Positions 46,171 through 57,780 of a stretch of DNA of 64,000 nucleotides are shown here, in pieces; within the stretch, counting starts at the first letter, position 1, and each line of letters starts with the position of its first letter. The stretch is taken from positions 54,189 through 118,188 of the forward strand of contig JBBBWG010011112.1 in NCBI GenBank assembly GCA_037176905.1, in the 5' to 3' direction. The position numbers and the translations under genes were made by a program. The stretch comes from Azolla pinnata (Eukaryota; Streptophyta; Polypodiopsida; Salviniales; Salviniaceae). The notes under the pieces were generated by a model, which saw only the letters and a program-made list of their open reading frames with translations, was not told the origin of the DNA and did no database searches.

Positions 46171-48179
46171 CCTCTTTTTTTTTCCATGTTATTGACTCTT
46201 TTTTTTGGGGCCTTTTTTTAATTCCGATTTATTTAATATTTTTATCTACTCGTTCGTACGTTTATTTCTACGCCCTGTTTTTTTTTGTTTTCTTTTCTTT
46301 TCTTTTTCTACTACTCTGAAATTATTATATATAATAAATCGGAGAAAAACAATATAGTGTTTAATTTTGCTTTTCTAGCTGTCCCCAAAAAAATATTGCA
46401 AAAAAATTCGAAATACAACTCGTCTTATTTTAATCGCCCTGATGTTAATTGCAGATTAGATGGAAATTATCAGCTAATTTTCTCTGCTTCAAGCGAGAAA
46501 TTATTTTAATTCGATTGCTCTTCCGAATGGAAATCAGCAGCTAATTTTGTGCCCTTTCAATCGGAAATTCAGTTAATTTTATCGATTTTAGCTACTGTTC
46601 TCGGGCGAAAGCAGATCATCGTTTTTACTAATTATTGTAGAAAAAAGGTCCTTTCTGTCGATAGAAATTTTCCTTCCAAAAATTTCCTTGAACTAAATGT
46701 CCGCGGACATTTAATTTTTCTCCATATTACCAGTGCCTAAAATCGGGAAATTAGTTTATATTAATTTTCTTGCGGTATTTGCTCTGATTACATAAATTAA
46801 GGATTAAATAGAACTGACCGAGCTTATTAAATTGTTTATTTTATTTATTATACAGTATTAATAAATGTACAAGTATTACATTATTTTTTTTAGTGTTTTT
46901 ACCATTTTATTCTGGTAGGTCAATTTTGCCCTTTTTTAAATGATTAAATCCCATTTTTCATCATTTTAATTGCCTTGCTTATTTGGAATTACTAGGACAA
47001 TTTAGAGCCTAATCCATGGCTAAACATTAGCAAAAATTTTAATTTTGGCATTAAGAAGTGTCTTGTTGATGGACTGAATGGATGAGATTAAGAGCATGAC
47101 TGAGATCATGATCAGGTTCGAGATCTGACTAGAGCCCCGCAGCTGAAATGATGATCATGACCTTCGCTAATCATGCGGTGGAAAATAATTGCAAGTGACG
47201 ATTAACGATCTTAATTACTCGTCACTATTGCCGTTCTATGGGTGGATTAACAATGGAAATCCCAACGTGCAAGATTAACCACAAACAATACTAAACGCTG
47301 GAATTTAGTTATCATACAAACTGATATATGTTGGTCCAATGACCCGTGACTTGCTTGCATCGCATGGAGATAAAATTGAACAATTGCAAAGCTTATTTCA
47401 ATGCATAAATCAGCTAACGACTGGCCATCCATGGCAAGATTAAGAAACATAATGAGCAAAATGGCATCAGTTTTGCATTGCTTGATGCATTCCATGAGAA
47501 TCTAAGACAAAAGCCCGATCTCCTTGACCATTCTCATCCGATTTTTGATCGTGACAACGTACACTGATTCACAACTCGAACCCATAACCACAAAATAAAT
47601 ATAAATTAAATGAGAATACAGATGATTATCTACGTAGAAGCTTCTAGAAATATTTATATGGAGCACTAGAAACGTCTTTAAGATTTCACGTACGCACAGA
47701 GTCGAGTTTAGATATCAACAAACAACACCGATTACAGAATCACGAGTTATATAACTATATCCGACCTAGAATTGCAATGATCATTCTCTTTGACATCGTA
47801 TCCGTGCAGGTTTGTGACTAAATGATCTGTTGCCATAGATTGCAGGTGCCGCCTAAAATGTTTGGTTTCACAAGGAAAGGGTTTGATGATGGATCACGGT
47901 TCCAAAGTTGTGACAGGACATAAGAATGCCCCAATGCATTTTGCTAAAATCACTTGCCTCAAACCCCATGAAATGTGCTAAACCTTTCTAAGAATCGATC
48001 GACGTTTGTATCGGGAAGGAAGAAATACTCTGCAGACGATCGTATAGTTTGTTGTGGCCCTCGGATTCGGATCTAGAAGAAAAACCGTAATTCGCTAGAT
48101 TATTGAAAAAAAAACCTGATTAAGGAGGAAAAGCCCTACTTCGGCGGTAGAATAAAATATATATTAAAGGGAAAATGAC
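46171..48179. other. AT-rich intergenic stretch, no gene recognised
   Basis: T-rich runs to about 46.3 kb, then unremarkable AT-rich sequence. Short frames (up to 82 codons at 47247-47495, minus strand) show no family features. Confidence 0.5.
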
Positions 48180-48510
48180 AAAAAATTTGCTAAACAACTT
48201 TACACTGAACGCCTTTTAAGATTAGAAAATACAGTTATAATGCCTAGTTTTATCTCTCGCTAAAAATCAACAGCCATTTGGTTGTTAAACACCAAATTAA
48301 TTAGATTATGAAACTATTAACTTCTGTTAATCGAACACAGTAAGGGACTCGAGCAGCAAAACGAAGACTACGAATCAGCGAACCTGAAAAGAGAGAGACG
48401 GAAGCGACAGAATCGAGTGGCGAGAAGCGATCGGGAACGAATCATCGATTAGCGATAATTCGCAATCTCTAAGTTCAGCAGGCGTTAAAACGTAATCAAT
48501 AAATTGATTG
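48180..48510. mobile_element. TTAACGCCT element, diverged copy C
   Basis: The left side has TTTACACTGAACGCCTTTTA then CAGTTATAATGCCTAG. The right side CAGGCGTTAAAACGTAATCA is the inverse of the end motif. Spacing (about 300 bp) is near that of copy A, but similarity is weaker. Confidence 0.45.
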
Positions 48511-49315
48511 AGGACTGTTTTGTTTCTGTGGTAATTTTCCCGTAGATTTGAAATGATTTCTGGGCAGGCCCAAAAAAAACAGGTGTGAATGCGGACAATT
48601 GTTCTAAGAATTCTTCTTCTTCTTCTTCTTCTTCTTCTTCTTCTTCTTCGTTCCGCTGCTCCTGCTGCTCCTGCTCCTGCTGCTCCTGCTCCTGCTTCTC
48701 TTCTGCTCCCTGTGATCCGGCGCCCGAGCTCGGAGCTCAGGTGTCGACGCCCTTGCAGAATCGGGGCTGCGGTTGATGTTTGGGATACTGCCGCAGAGAA
48801 GATCGGATCCGATCCGATCCGATCCGATCTGCTTCGCCATGGAATAAATGCCCGAACTTGGATGTGCATGCCGAGGAAGAAATAAGGTAACGGATGGGGT
48901 TCGGGTTCGGGTTCGGGTTCAGGTCGGCGTATGTCTCCTTATCGGGATTGATGTTCGAATCTGAGTCAGGGTTCTGGATTTAGAGCTCATTCGGGATATT
49001 TTGCATCTGAAGCCGAGATTTGTTAGGGTTACGCTTTTCAGTTTGATCCTGGTTTTTGATCCTGAGGCAGATTCAGGATTAGCAGTTCCTCAACAATATT
49101 GCGGGAGCTGACGATGAAGCAGAATTGATAAAGTCGGTGTTTTATTAATAACAACACAGCAGTCAATGTGGAAGCATACTTCTGCGTTGAGTTCTAGAGA
49201 TCGATCCATGTAGTGTTGATGCTCAAGCAAGGAGGAAAAACAGATCCTCGGCTACTGCTCGATTGTAGATAAAAAAAAAGAGTTTTTTTTCCATTTTGGC
49301 TTTAAGAAACAAGAA
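48511..49315. other. upstream region of SYP4-like gene
   Basis: It holds (CTT)n at 48611-48648, CTGCTC repeats to about 48700, GATCCGATCC repeats at 48797-48829 and GGGTTC repeats at 48899-48922. It probably contains the promoter and 5' untranslated exon(s) of the syntaxin gene. Low-complexity frames are ignored. Confidence 0.5.
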
Positions 49316-52300
49316 ATGGCAACTCGGAATAGAACGGCAATTTTCAGAAAGTACAGAGATGCATTAAGGCAAGTCCGTATATCATCGGATCAATCTTCGT
49401 TATCGTCATCGAGCGGCATGGGTTCTTCATCAGGGCCTGTCATCGAGCTTGCAACCGCTCCTTTTATCAACCAGAAGGCAGGTTATAGCATCGTTAGTGG
49501 AGTAGACATGGACAATCCTCGGTAAGAGCTTAACCATTGTTCCCTCTTGCCATCTATATTTAGTTATATTTTGCTTTCCTTCCATCCTGTTTACTCTCTT
49601 CAGTGGATTTTATGCCTCATAGATCAAATCTAAATCATTTGGATCTAAATAGAGATCTGCCATGATCATAGCTAATTTAACTGCTTGATTTATCTATCGT
49701 CGCTGATTGCATTATTAGCTGCTGTATATATTGAATTCTTACATTGTGTTTCAAAGCTAGATCTATATTCTCCAGGCCCTCTTTTTCCCAATGTCTTTAA
49801 TATATATCCTTCTGATTTTCATGCGTTTTAATCACATATGATCACAGATCTAAGTTGAGATCATTCAAGAGACAGACTTTTTGATCACGAATCTTATATG
49901 TTAAATCATGATGATTGATGGAGAATGCTCCATTGGAGTGCTATGCTACTCTATTTTGACTGCCATGTTGCTCAAAATTTTTATTTTGTCATCATGAGAA
50001 ATACATTCACATATGTTTGAGCTGTGGATCATGTTCTCTGCGAGGAGTTCATATTTCATGGCTGATTCATCCTCCGAGAGGAGTTCTGGTTTGTTTGAGC
50101 TGTCGGGCATTTACAGTACAGTTAGTTACTAAATCAGCAAATTAATTACTTGAGAAGCTAATAGTTCTAATGAAGATTGATAAGGGGCATTTACCATCAA
50201 GGAACTGATTGCTAGCTCCGTAAGAACCTAAATTGAATAATTGATGGTGGGTCACTGAACTTACATGAGCTTGATTTTGATGGCTAAATTAATGGAGATT
50301 ATGTTCCGCATAGAGCTAGATGTATTTCTCCTTAGATGGCCAAGATAGACCCGGTAAACCATAGAGCCTAGTAAAAACTGATTGAGACTTGCAAAATGAA
50401 TGAACCTATTGAATGGAGTCATTGATGAAATGGAAGGTAGTTCTCTGAAGCATGGAGAAGTAGATTTTGTAAAAATATATGGAACTCAGAAGCGGTTCAG
50501 GTTCAATTGGTGTTAGGATGGTCAATTAGTAGCGGAAAATGTCTCTCTAGATTTTGGATAGTTGGTATTTAGAAGAGAACCAAATTTATAACATGGTTTT
50601 TGGTGATGGATGCGGTTAAAAAGAATGTCATTCGACTCAATTGAATGGTGGATATATTTTGGAAATTGGAACATAAAAGAGAAGAAAAGACCTTATCTAG
50701 GTGGCGGAGATGCTGTGGAAATGGCCTCAATTGTGAGAAGGATGATTGATATCACAGAAAGCTTCCTTATGGAGAGTTTTACCATGGATGGTGATTCTTG
50801 CCCTCTGATGAAAATTTGCCAATACATGAACTCTTTCCATAGTCTATCAGCCTGTGTCCAGATCTATTGATGGAGAGAGAGTTTCGGTTTCAGTGTCTTA
50901 TGTGTCCAATGGTCCAAAGTAGCTTCGACGTTTGTATATTATCATACATCATGTGGTTCATAGAAATTGTGAAAGCCCTGTGGAGAATTCAGAGAAATGT
51001 AGATTTTTGAATGTGTAAGACCTTTTCAATTCGCTTTCACATCAGCCAAGAGATCAGAAATGAGATGAAAATGTGGATGTTAGCCATTACGATAAAGAGA
51101 ATTTATGATCAGCATTTTAAAATAGCTTCCTCCCATCTTACTCCTGTAATTCAGGGTTCTAAGGGATAAAGTTTGATTGATTTTTAAGTTTCATCTACGA
51201 ATTAGTTTTACTAGAAGAATACTGGGTGTTCTTATGAATGAGCTATATTTGAATTGATTGGTATTAATTTGATTTCAGGTATAAGCATATTTGTTTTCTT
51301 AGATGTGCAATACAGTTCATTTTTGAAACATAGAACAAATGGAGGTATTAGATGTGGTTGTCATAAAGAATCTTTTTAACCCTAGTTATATCTGCGTTAT
51401 GTTTCTTAACTGTTTTTTTCCGAGTGCGTTTTTTATAATGTACTACGCCTTATTTTATTCAATGGTAAAATGCAATCCATTCAGGGCAGGGGCTGTGACA
51501 GTGGGTTTGCCACCAGCATGGGTGGACATCTCAGAAGAGATTTCAGATGACATGCAAAGAGTCCGGATGAGAATGAATGAATTGGTGAAGGCTCATGCAA
51601 AAGCACTTAGACCCATCTTTGGTGACAATAAAGGGGAGCAACAGATAATAGAATCACTAACCCGAGAAATCACGACTCAGCTAAAGAAATGTGAAAAAAA
51701 TCTGCAGCGGTTATCTGTTGGAGTTGAAACGGGTGAAGATGCTAATCTTAGGAAAAATGTGCAGGTGAGGATTGGACTTTTCTCTGTTCCTCTCGTGAGA
51801 ATGATTGTGTGAAAATACTCCGGGTCCTTAGGCCTATTTGTTTGTTTAAGACAGAGATCTTTGGCGACTAATCTCCAGTCTTTGTCCATGGAGTTTCGGA
51901 AACAACAGAAGGGGTACTTGGAAAGATTGCGACAGCAGCAAGATGTATGTCTCTCACAAAATAAGAAATAGAAGTGTAAAGACTTGGTTATCTGCTAGAT
52001 CTGCATTTGTTTGTTAGCTTTATGATCTTTGGGCTGAATGTTTTTCCTGCAGTCTTCTTCAGGAGCTGATCTGGATGTTAATTTGAATGGTCACAGATCT
52101 ATCCTCATTGATGATGACGATTTGGTATGTTGCTACTCAATTATCTTTACACATCTAATGTCTTGCATTTGCAGCTTTGTTGTTGTAGAATAATTTAACT
52201 GCCTTAGATAAAATATAATGGCAATCCATCTTGATGCAGGGGTATGTTGGAGAGGCCTATGATGTAGGGGTATGTTGTAGGTTTCAGAGATGCAACTACA

Positions 52301-54013
52301 TTTTGAAAAATAAGAGAACAAACCTTGCTTAGAATGTTGCAAATACTTATTAAGAATTTGTTCCTCAATTTCCATCCATGTTTGTCATACCTTCTCTTGT
52401 ATCCCTGCATATGTTGCAATATGGTGCCAATGTTTTCAGTGTTCTGAAAAATACAATCTGTTGTGTATGCATTCATAATTCCAAGCTGTACATTTTGGAA
52501 CCCTCTTGGGTAGTAATAAGAGAACGTAGGATGAGATTGGACCTACTCGATTTCATAAGTGGCAGTATTTTATTTTTGTTTTTTGTTTCTTGTGTCGAAA
52601 TTCCATATTCTCATATATGATCTAAAATGCTATGAAGATATGGTGCACTTTTGTGCCATAGTAGTAAAGTAATACTGTTGGTTTCAGGACTATATTGTGA
52701 TATCTTTATGGTGATGTAGGGCCAGAGGTATGAGAGCAGCCAACATATGTCTCAAGTGAAAAGGCTGGATATTCATGCTGCGGAAAGGGAGAAGGAAATC
52801 TTACAGGTAGTTCACATTTAGTCATCTTGTGCAGGTCTCCCTCTGTCTATCCACATTTAGTGAATGATACATACCACCAGAATATAAAATGATGTTTCCT
52901 TTTTTTTGTGTGTGAAACAGATAGTGGAATCTGTCAATGATCTGGCACAGATTATGAAAGATTTATCTGTGCTGGTTATAGATCAGGTAGTAAGATTGAA
53001 TTTTTTTTGTCATATATTCCTTTTTTATCTCAAGAAATCAGCCCTCTATCTCGTGTAATCTTTTTGTGTGTTCTACTGCTAGGGAACAATCGTTGATCGT
53101 ATAGACTACAATATACAAAATGTTGCATCGTCAGTTGATCAAGGAAGGAAGCAGTTGGAAAGGGTAAACACAACTTGTCATTTTAAAGAATCCGAAATAT
53201 ATCACATGCACAGAGTCGGTTTGTGTAGTCCATGATAAAATTTTACAGTTGGAAGCATCTAAATGAAGAATGATCAAACAATCAAATGTTCTACCACATA
53301 ATTCTGCATTAAACTTAAAACGTTCCTATTTACTATCTGGAATCGAGGCCATATATCGATCAAACTGAACGCCAGTATTAAAACTGAAAGTTTTTTGTTC
53401 TAATTTGAATTTGATTTGTTGTGGTGATATTAGATCATTGAAATATTAAGCTTTGAAGAAGCCTCACATATGAACCCGTAACATGCAACAATGTGTGTGC
53501 ATCAACAGAGGCTGAAAGAACCCAGAAATCTGCATATAAACTCCTAAAATGCAATTATGTCTGTGCGTCAACTCAGGTGGAAAGAACCCCAAAATCTTGC
53601 TTTGAAACTCCTAAACAAGAGCTTTGCTATGAACTCTTAATAATGTTTGTGCATGCATACAGGTGGAAAGAACTCGCTAGCCTTTCATGCAAATGCAATA
53701 ATGTTTCTATCATGCTGAAAGAACTCAAAATCCTTGTATCAAATTCCAAACATGCAATGATGTTAGTGGATCTATACAGGTGGAAAGAACCCAACCTGAA
53801 AGTGTTCCATATGAATGCAATAAGGTTTTGTGTATCAGGCTGAAAGAACCCAAAAGCCTTGCATGTAAACTCCTAACATGCAACAATGTTTCTGCATTGG
53901 TACAGGCTGAACGAACGCAAAAGCAAGGGGGCATGGTGCTATGTGTGATGATTCTTATCGGCCTCTGTCTCTTCATGATGTTTGTGCTCATTATGAAGTC
54001 GATCCTCTTTTGA
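49316..54013 (+). CDS. SYP4/TLG2-type syntaxin (Qa-SNARE), eight exons
   Basis: Exons 49316-49521, 51485-51764, 51855-51944, 52053-52124, 52720-52806, 52921-52986, 53083-53163 and 53906-54013 give 329 residues in consistent phase. It starts MATRNRTAIFRKYRDALR, as Arabidopsis SYP41-43 do. The Habc region includes VGLPPAWVDISEEISDDMQR and AHAKALRPIFGDNK, then RKNVQRSLATNLQSLSMEFR. The Qa-SNARE helix contains EREKEILQIVESVNDLAQIM, LSVLVIDQGTIVDRIDYNIQ (zero-layer Gln 267) and NVASSVDQG. Residues about 304-327 form the C-terminal membrane anchor. The family works at the trans-Golgi network in secretory and vacuolar traffic with VPS45, SYP61 and VTI12. Intron 1 is 2 kb. The last intron carries an unusual array of acceptor-like repeats. 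Confidence 0.96.
53480..53930 (+). repeat. tandem array repeating the exon 8 acceptor region of SYP4
   Basis: Units of about 50-90 bp contain CTCCTAA(C/A)ATGCAA, AATGTTTGTGCAT and ACAGG(C/T)(T/G)GAAAGAACCCAAAA. The core (C)AGG(C/T)(T/G)GAAAGAAC or a close variant appears at about 53509, 53576, 53662, 53714, 53778 and 53839, and finally as the true acceptor and start of exon 8 at 53904 (TACAG then GCTGAACGAACGCAAAAG). The repeats therefore copy both the intron end and the codons for AERTQK. Confidence 0.9.
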
Positions 54014-56060
54014 TTCCCCCCGTCCTCCGCCTGCTGCTGTATCTTAATTCTGAGCTGGATCTGGTTTTTGTTGGGGTGGCTTTAAAGAGGAGGGAGGGAG
54101 GATCAGATTCTCTTCCACATTATGTATACATGATTATTACTTTTGGCACTTGCTCCCCGGAAATATGAATCGGTGCTTCAGATATAGAGAAGGGAAGGAA
54201 AAAATAGATGGGAGTGTCACATAAAACAGCCCAGGAAGACCTTTAATCTTATGTAGAAACAGAGAAGTATTTATTTTAAGGCCCGAACTATCTCGCCTCT
54301 TGAGAAAAATCTTCCAAGGATCACTACCTGAGCTCAACTGCTGTAGAAGCTTCTTCTTCAAATCGGCCTGATGTATAGCAGCGAGTGATTGACTGTGATT
54401 CCGCATCAAGCATCCGATAGGTACACAAAATCTCCAAGTGCATTTGTTCTCTCTTCTTACATTGTGTACAACCTGTCCATTTTTCTGAGTGTGCCCAGCA
54501 AGCTGTACAACAGCAGAACTGCTGCTCAAAGTTGTTAATAACCCAAGATGGGGGCTAGTACCCATGAAGGTTTCTCTCGAAACCCTGTGAATCAATTCGA
54601 TGTGCTGTTTTCCATGCATCTCATGTTGAAGGTACTCTCTTCATGTTTCTGTTAACCTGATACACCTTCAGCTGGCACCATCTAATTGTAATAGTATGTT
54701 TACAATCTGAGATGTATTCATGGGAAGAAGCTTGAGCTGTGTGTAAGCTGAAGCGATTTGGGGTATCTACAAATCACTCGAATGGTCCACGGTGGATTGA
54801 TTAGCTTTACAAAACCGATTGGCATCATTTTGTGTATAAACTCAGATGCATCCTCTGCCATTTTGGAACCGATCGGGTGGGCTTTTGCGATTCATTCCTC
54901 TACATATTTTTCTTTATCAAGTAGATTGCTTTTTGCTGTATGTGTTGCCCATTGTTGGGAGAATATTGTTGGTCAAACATATAATCAAATCATTTATGTT
55001 CTCGTGCTTGGTGCATAAACAAGCATGAATGATGTTGTATCGAGAAGAGGTAGATCATTATCAGATCATTGTCAGTTCAACTTCCAGTATCTCCAAATTC
55101 ACACCATTATCAAAACTAATTTGGTTCAACATTATAGTGTTTTGCACCATTACGGAACCATTATGATTCAATGCTAGTGTTCTTACGCCATTATCAAGTT
55201 CTATTCTTTTGCAATCAATGGTGCAAGCTCGCCACTGGATGCTATATAATCGTATGATGCTAGTACATAAACAAGAAATTGCAGTCGAGGATGTTACGTA
55301 AGGAAATTTGATGCTGCATAGGCCATTATCAAACCATTCTGGTTCTTGCAAGCCTTTTGTCATTCTTTTTCCTACAAGATTAAAAAAAAAAAATCCCCAT
55401 TAATGTTTTGTTTTGCTACTTGACCTGCAACAGGATTTGGAATTCGCAATTCACTTGCTATGAATTGCAACTTCTTTATGCAAGTGAACAAACCGAAACA
55501 CTCTTTCTCTGTTCTTTTGGCCAGTCCTTTTTCAATTCATTCGATTCCGTCGAAGAACGAGGGGATGATCAAGCCTTTTGCATCCATATATTTCTCCCCA
55601 AGGTGGCATGTAGATAATCGATTGTGCCGCACAAATGTCACGTTAAACTGAACTTGGAGAGTTTTTGCACATGACAGATTGGCTGTTGCATTTGAAGCAG
55701 CATTTTCTTTCTGGTTTTCTTGTGCCTGAGAAATTTTAGCGCAATTCATCCGTGTTTGCATTGAAAGAGAACTCGGACGTGATCCTCAAGACATCACAAG
55801 TCCCACAAAGCATACATCCATGACATGCATGGGAAACCGCGTGTCTGTCGTCGAGTACGAGCGAAGGCATCGGAATTGTCCGAGTTCCGTGCTCTTTGCG
55901 ACATTGTATGCGACCGGGTTTTGCAGTCGATCGCAGCAGCTCACGGGGCTCGGAATGTGCTGATACGCAAGCGATGCAACCTATGCTCTCGCTATAGGCA
56001 GACATGTTTACACACATTTGCGTATGGGCTCGAGGCAATGCCGATGAATGGATAATGGGA

Positions 56061-56769
56061 TGATGGATGATGATGATGGTGGTGGTGATGACGGTGACGA
56101 TGATGGTGATGGTGGTGATGCTGCTGCTGATGATGATGGTTGATGGTGATGGTGGTGAAAGCTGGTGATGGTGATGATGGTGACAATGGTGACAATGGTG
56201 GTGGTGATGGTGATGGTGGGAATGGTGATGATGGTGACGGTGATGGTGATGATGGCGGTGGCGGTGGTGAGACCATGCATGATAATAATAATAATGATGA
56301 TGGGAGGCTGGAGGCCATGCGCCACATGCCGCCCGACTCGTGCCCCGCATGTGGGCGCCCCATGCCCTGCCCATGCCATGCCATGCCATGCACGCTTCAT
56401 CATCATCACCATCGCCGCCACCATCATCACCATCACCAGCTTCACCACCATCATCACCACCATCATCACCATCACCAGCTTCACCACCATCATCACCATC
56501 ACCATCATCATCACCATCACCATCATCACCACCATCACCACCATCACCATCATCACCACCATCACCACCATCACCACCATCACCACCATCACCATCACAA
56601 CCACCACTACCATCACCATCATCACCATCACCACCATCACCACCATCACCATCACCATCATCACCATCACCATCATCACCACCATCACCATCACCACCAT
56701 CACCATCACCACCATCACCATCATCACCAGCATCATCATCATCATCACCATCATCATCATCCTCATCAG
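56061..56769. repeat. two facing complementary trinucleotide arrays
   Basis: The left arm (56061-56270) is GATGGTGGTGAT-type sequence. The right arm (56397-56769) is CACCATCATCAC-type sequence, the reverse complement. A non-repetitive spacer of about 125 bp with CCATGC repeats separates them. The pair could fold back over 200 bp. Confidence 0.95.
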
Positions 56770-56897
56770 CAGCGGCGGCGGCAGCTGCAGCAGCATCTCT
56801 CTCGCTCTCTCTCGATCGATCGATTCGACGCAGACGAAGGAAGCTGTTTCCTCGCCTTCTTCTTCCTTCCACCACGATTCTGTCGCACACACGCACA

Positions 56898-56958
56898 GAA
56901 GAAGAAGAAGAAGAAGAAGAAGAGGGAGAAGAAGGAGGAGGAGGAGGAGGAGGAGGAG
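56898..56958. repeat. (GAA)n/(GGA)n microsatellite
   Basis: GAAGAA changes to GGAGGA across about 60 bp, some 240 bp before the TATA-like box of the BRUTUS-like gene. Confidence 0.9.
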
Positions 56959-57190
56959 TGATCCTTGCACCTAGAGCCGGCTAACAATGCCTCGCATCCC
57001 TGGAGGCTGAGCCAGCGATTCAACCCCCACTGCTGTGTGTCGAGGGCTCCACCAGACATAGGCAGCGAAAGGGAAGACAAGAGAAGAGAAGCGAAGACAG
57101 ATGCGAAGCGAAGTGCAGGGCCGAAGTTCTTCTTCTCCTTGATTGCGCAATTGAGGTTAGATCCTATCTTCTTCTTTCCTGCAAAGCGTG

Positions 57191-57197
57191 TATAAAA

Positions 57198-57229
<32 letters not shown>
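57191..57229 (+). promoter_or_regulatory. TATA-like box and (CT)n tract of BRUTUS-like gene
   Basis: TATAAAAC at 57191-57198 is followed directly by CT repeats to 57228. The coding start is 590 bp downstream. CTCTCTCTCTACAG at 57733-57746 looks like the acceptor of a 5' untranslated intron. Confidence 0.45.
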
Positions 57230-57230
<1 letters not shown>

Positions 57231-57780
57231 GATCCGCGTTTCCGTATACGAGCGAAACACTCATGCCATTGATACATACCGTCTCAGCAACTGTGGTCTT
57301 CCCGTTCCTTCGAGGTGAACTGTGGATGTATTCTATCTATCTTTTCTGTTACGTGTGGAGGGATACATGTATGGACCATGGGAAACAAACCTTGGCCTTG
57401 GTAGGGTTTTCTTTGTCTATGTCTAGGAGGCTTTTATGGATTCTGGGAAAGATCTTCACTTGTATTCGCCTACCATCGAGTGCCTTAGTATAGGCATCTT
57501 GGAAATCTTTGTCTTTGTAGGGCTTTGATTTTACATGTCTTGAGTCAGTACCATCTCCTTTACAGGAACATCAGTTGAGGGATCAGAAACCTTAACCAAA
57601 AGAAGGATTATTTTGTCTCCTTCATGAACACACACAGTCAGTTGTATACATCAGACAGATTAGTGAAAGAGGACAAATTCGTATCTTTAATGTGCAAACT
57701 TCATTGCATTTATATGCCGCCTATAATCTCTCTCTCTCTCTCTACAGGGGTTGTCTTTGTGCTGGAAAATTTAGAGCAAT

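Larger units (their letters stand above)
54014..57190. other. intergenic between SYP4-like and BRUTUS-like genes
   Basis: No gene was recognised. A minus-strand frame of 160 codons at 54137-54619 overlaps the presumed 3' untranslated region of the syntaxin gene and has no recognisable features. Large open frames at 55.7-57.0 kb are microsatellite artefacts. Confidence 0.5.

Noticed and set aside
53493-53843. A 116-codon frame in SYP4 intron 7 as a separate gene or exon
   Set aside because: It is the acceptor-region repeat array read through; only its AERTQK-like words match SYP4.
55736-56970. Open frames up to 386 codons on both strands
   Set aside because: They read through the GAT/ATC arrays as Asp-Gly, His or Ser-Pro runs; no domain is present.
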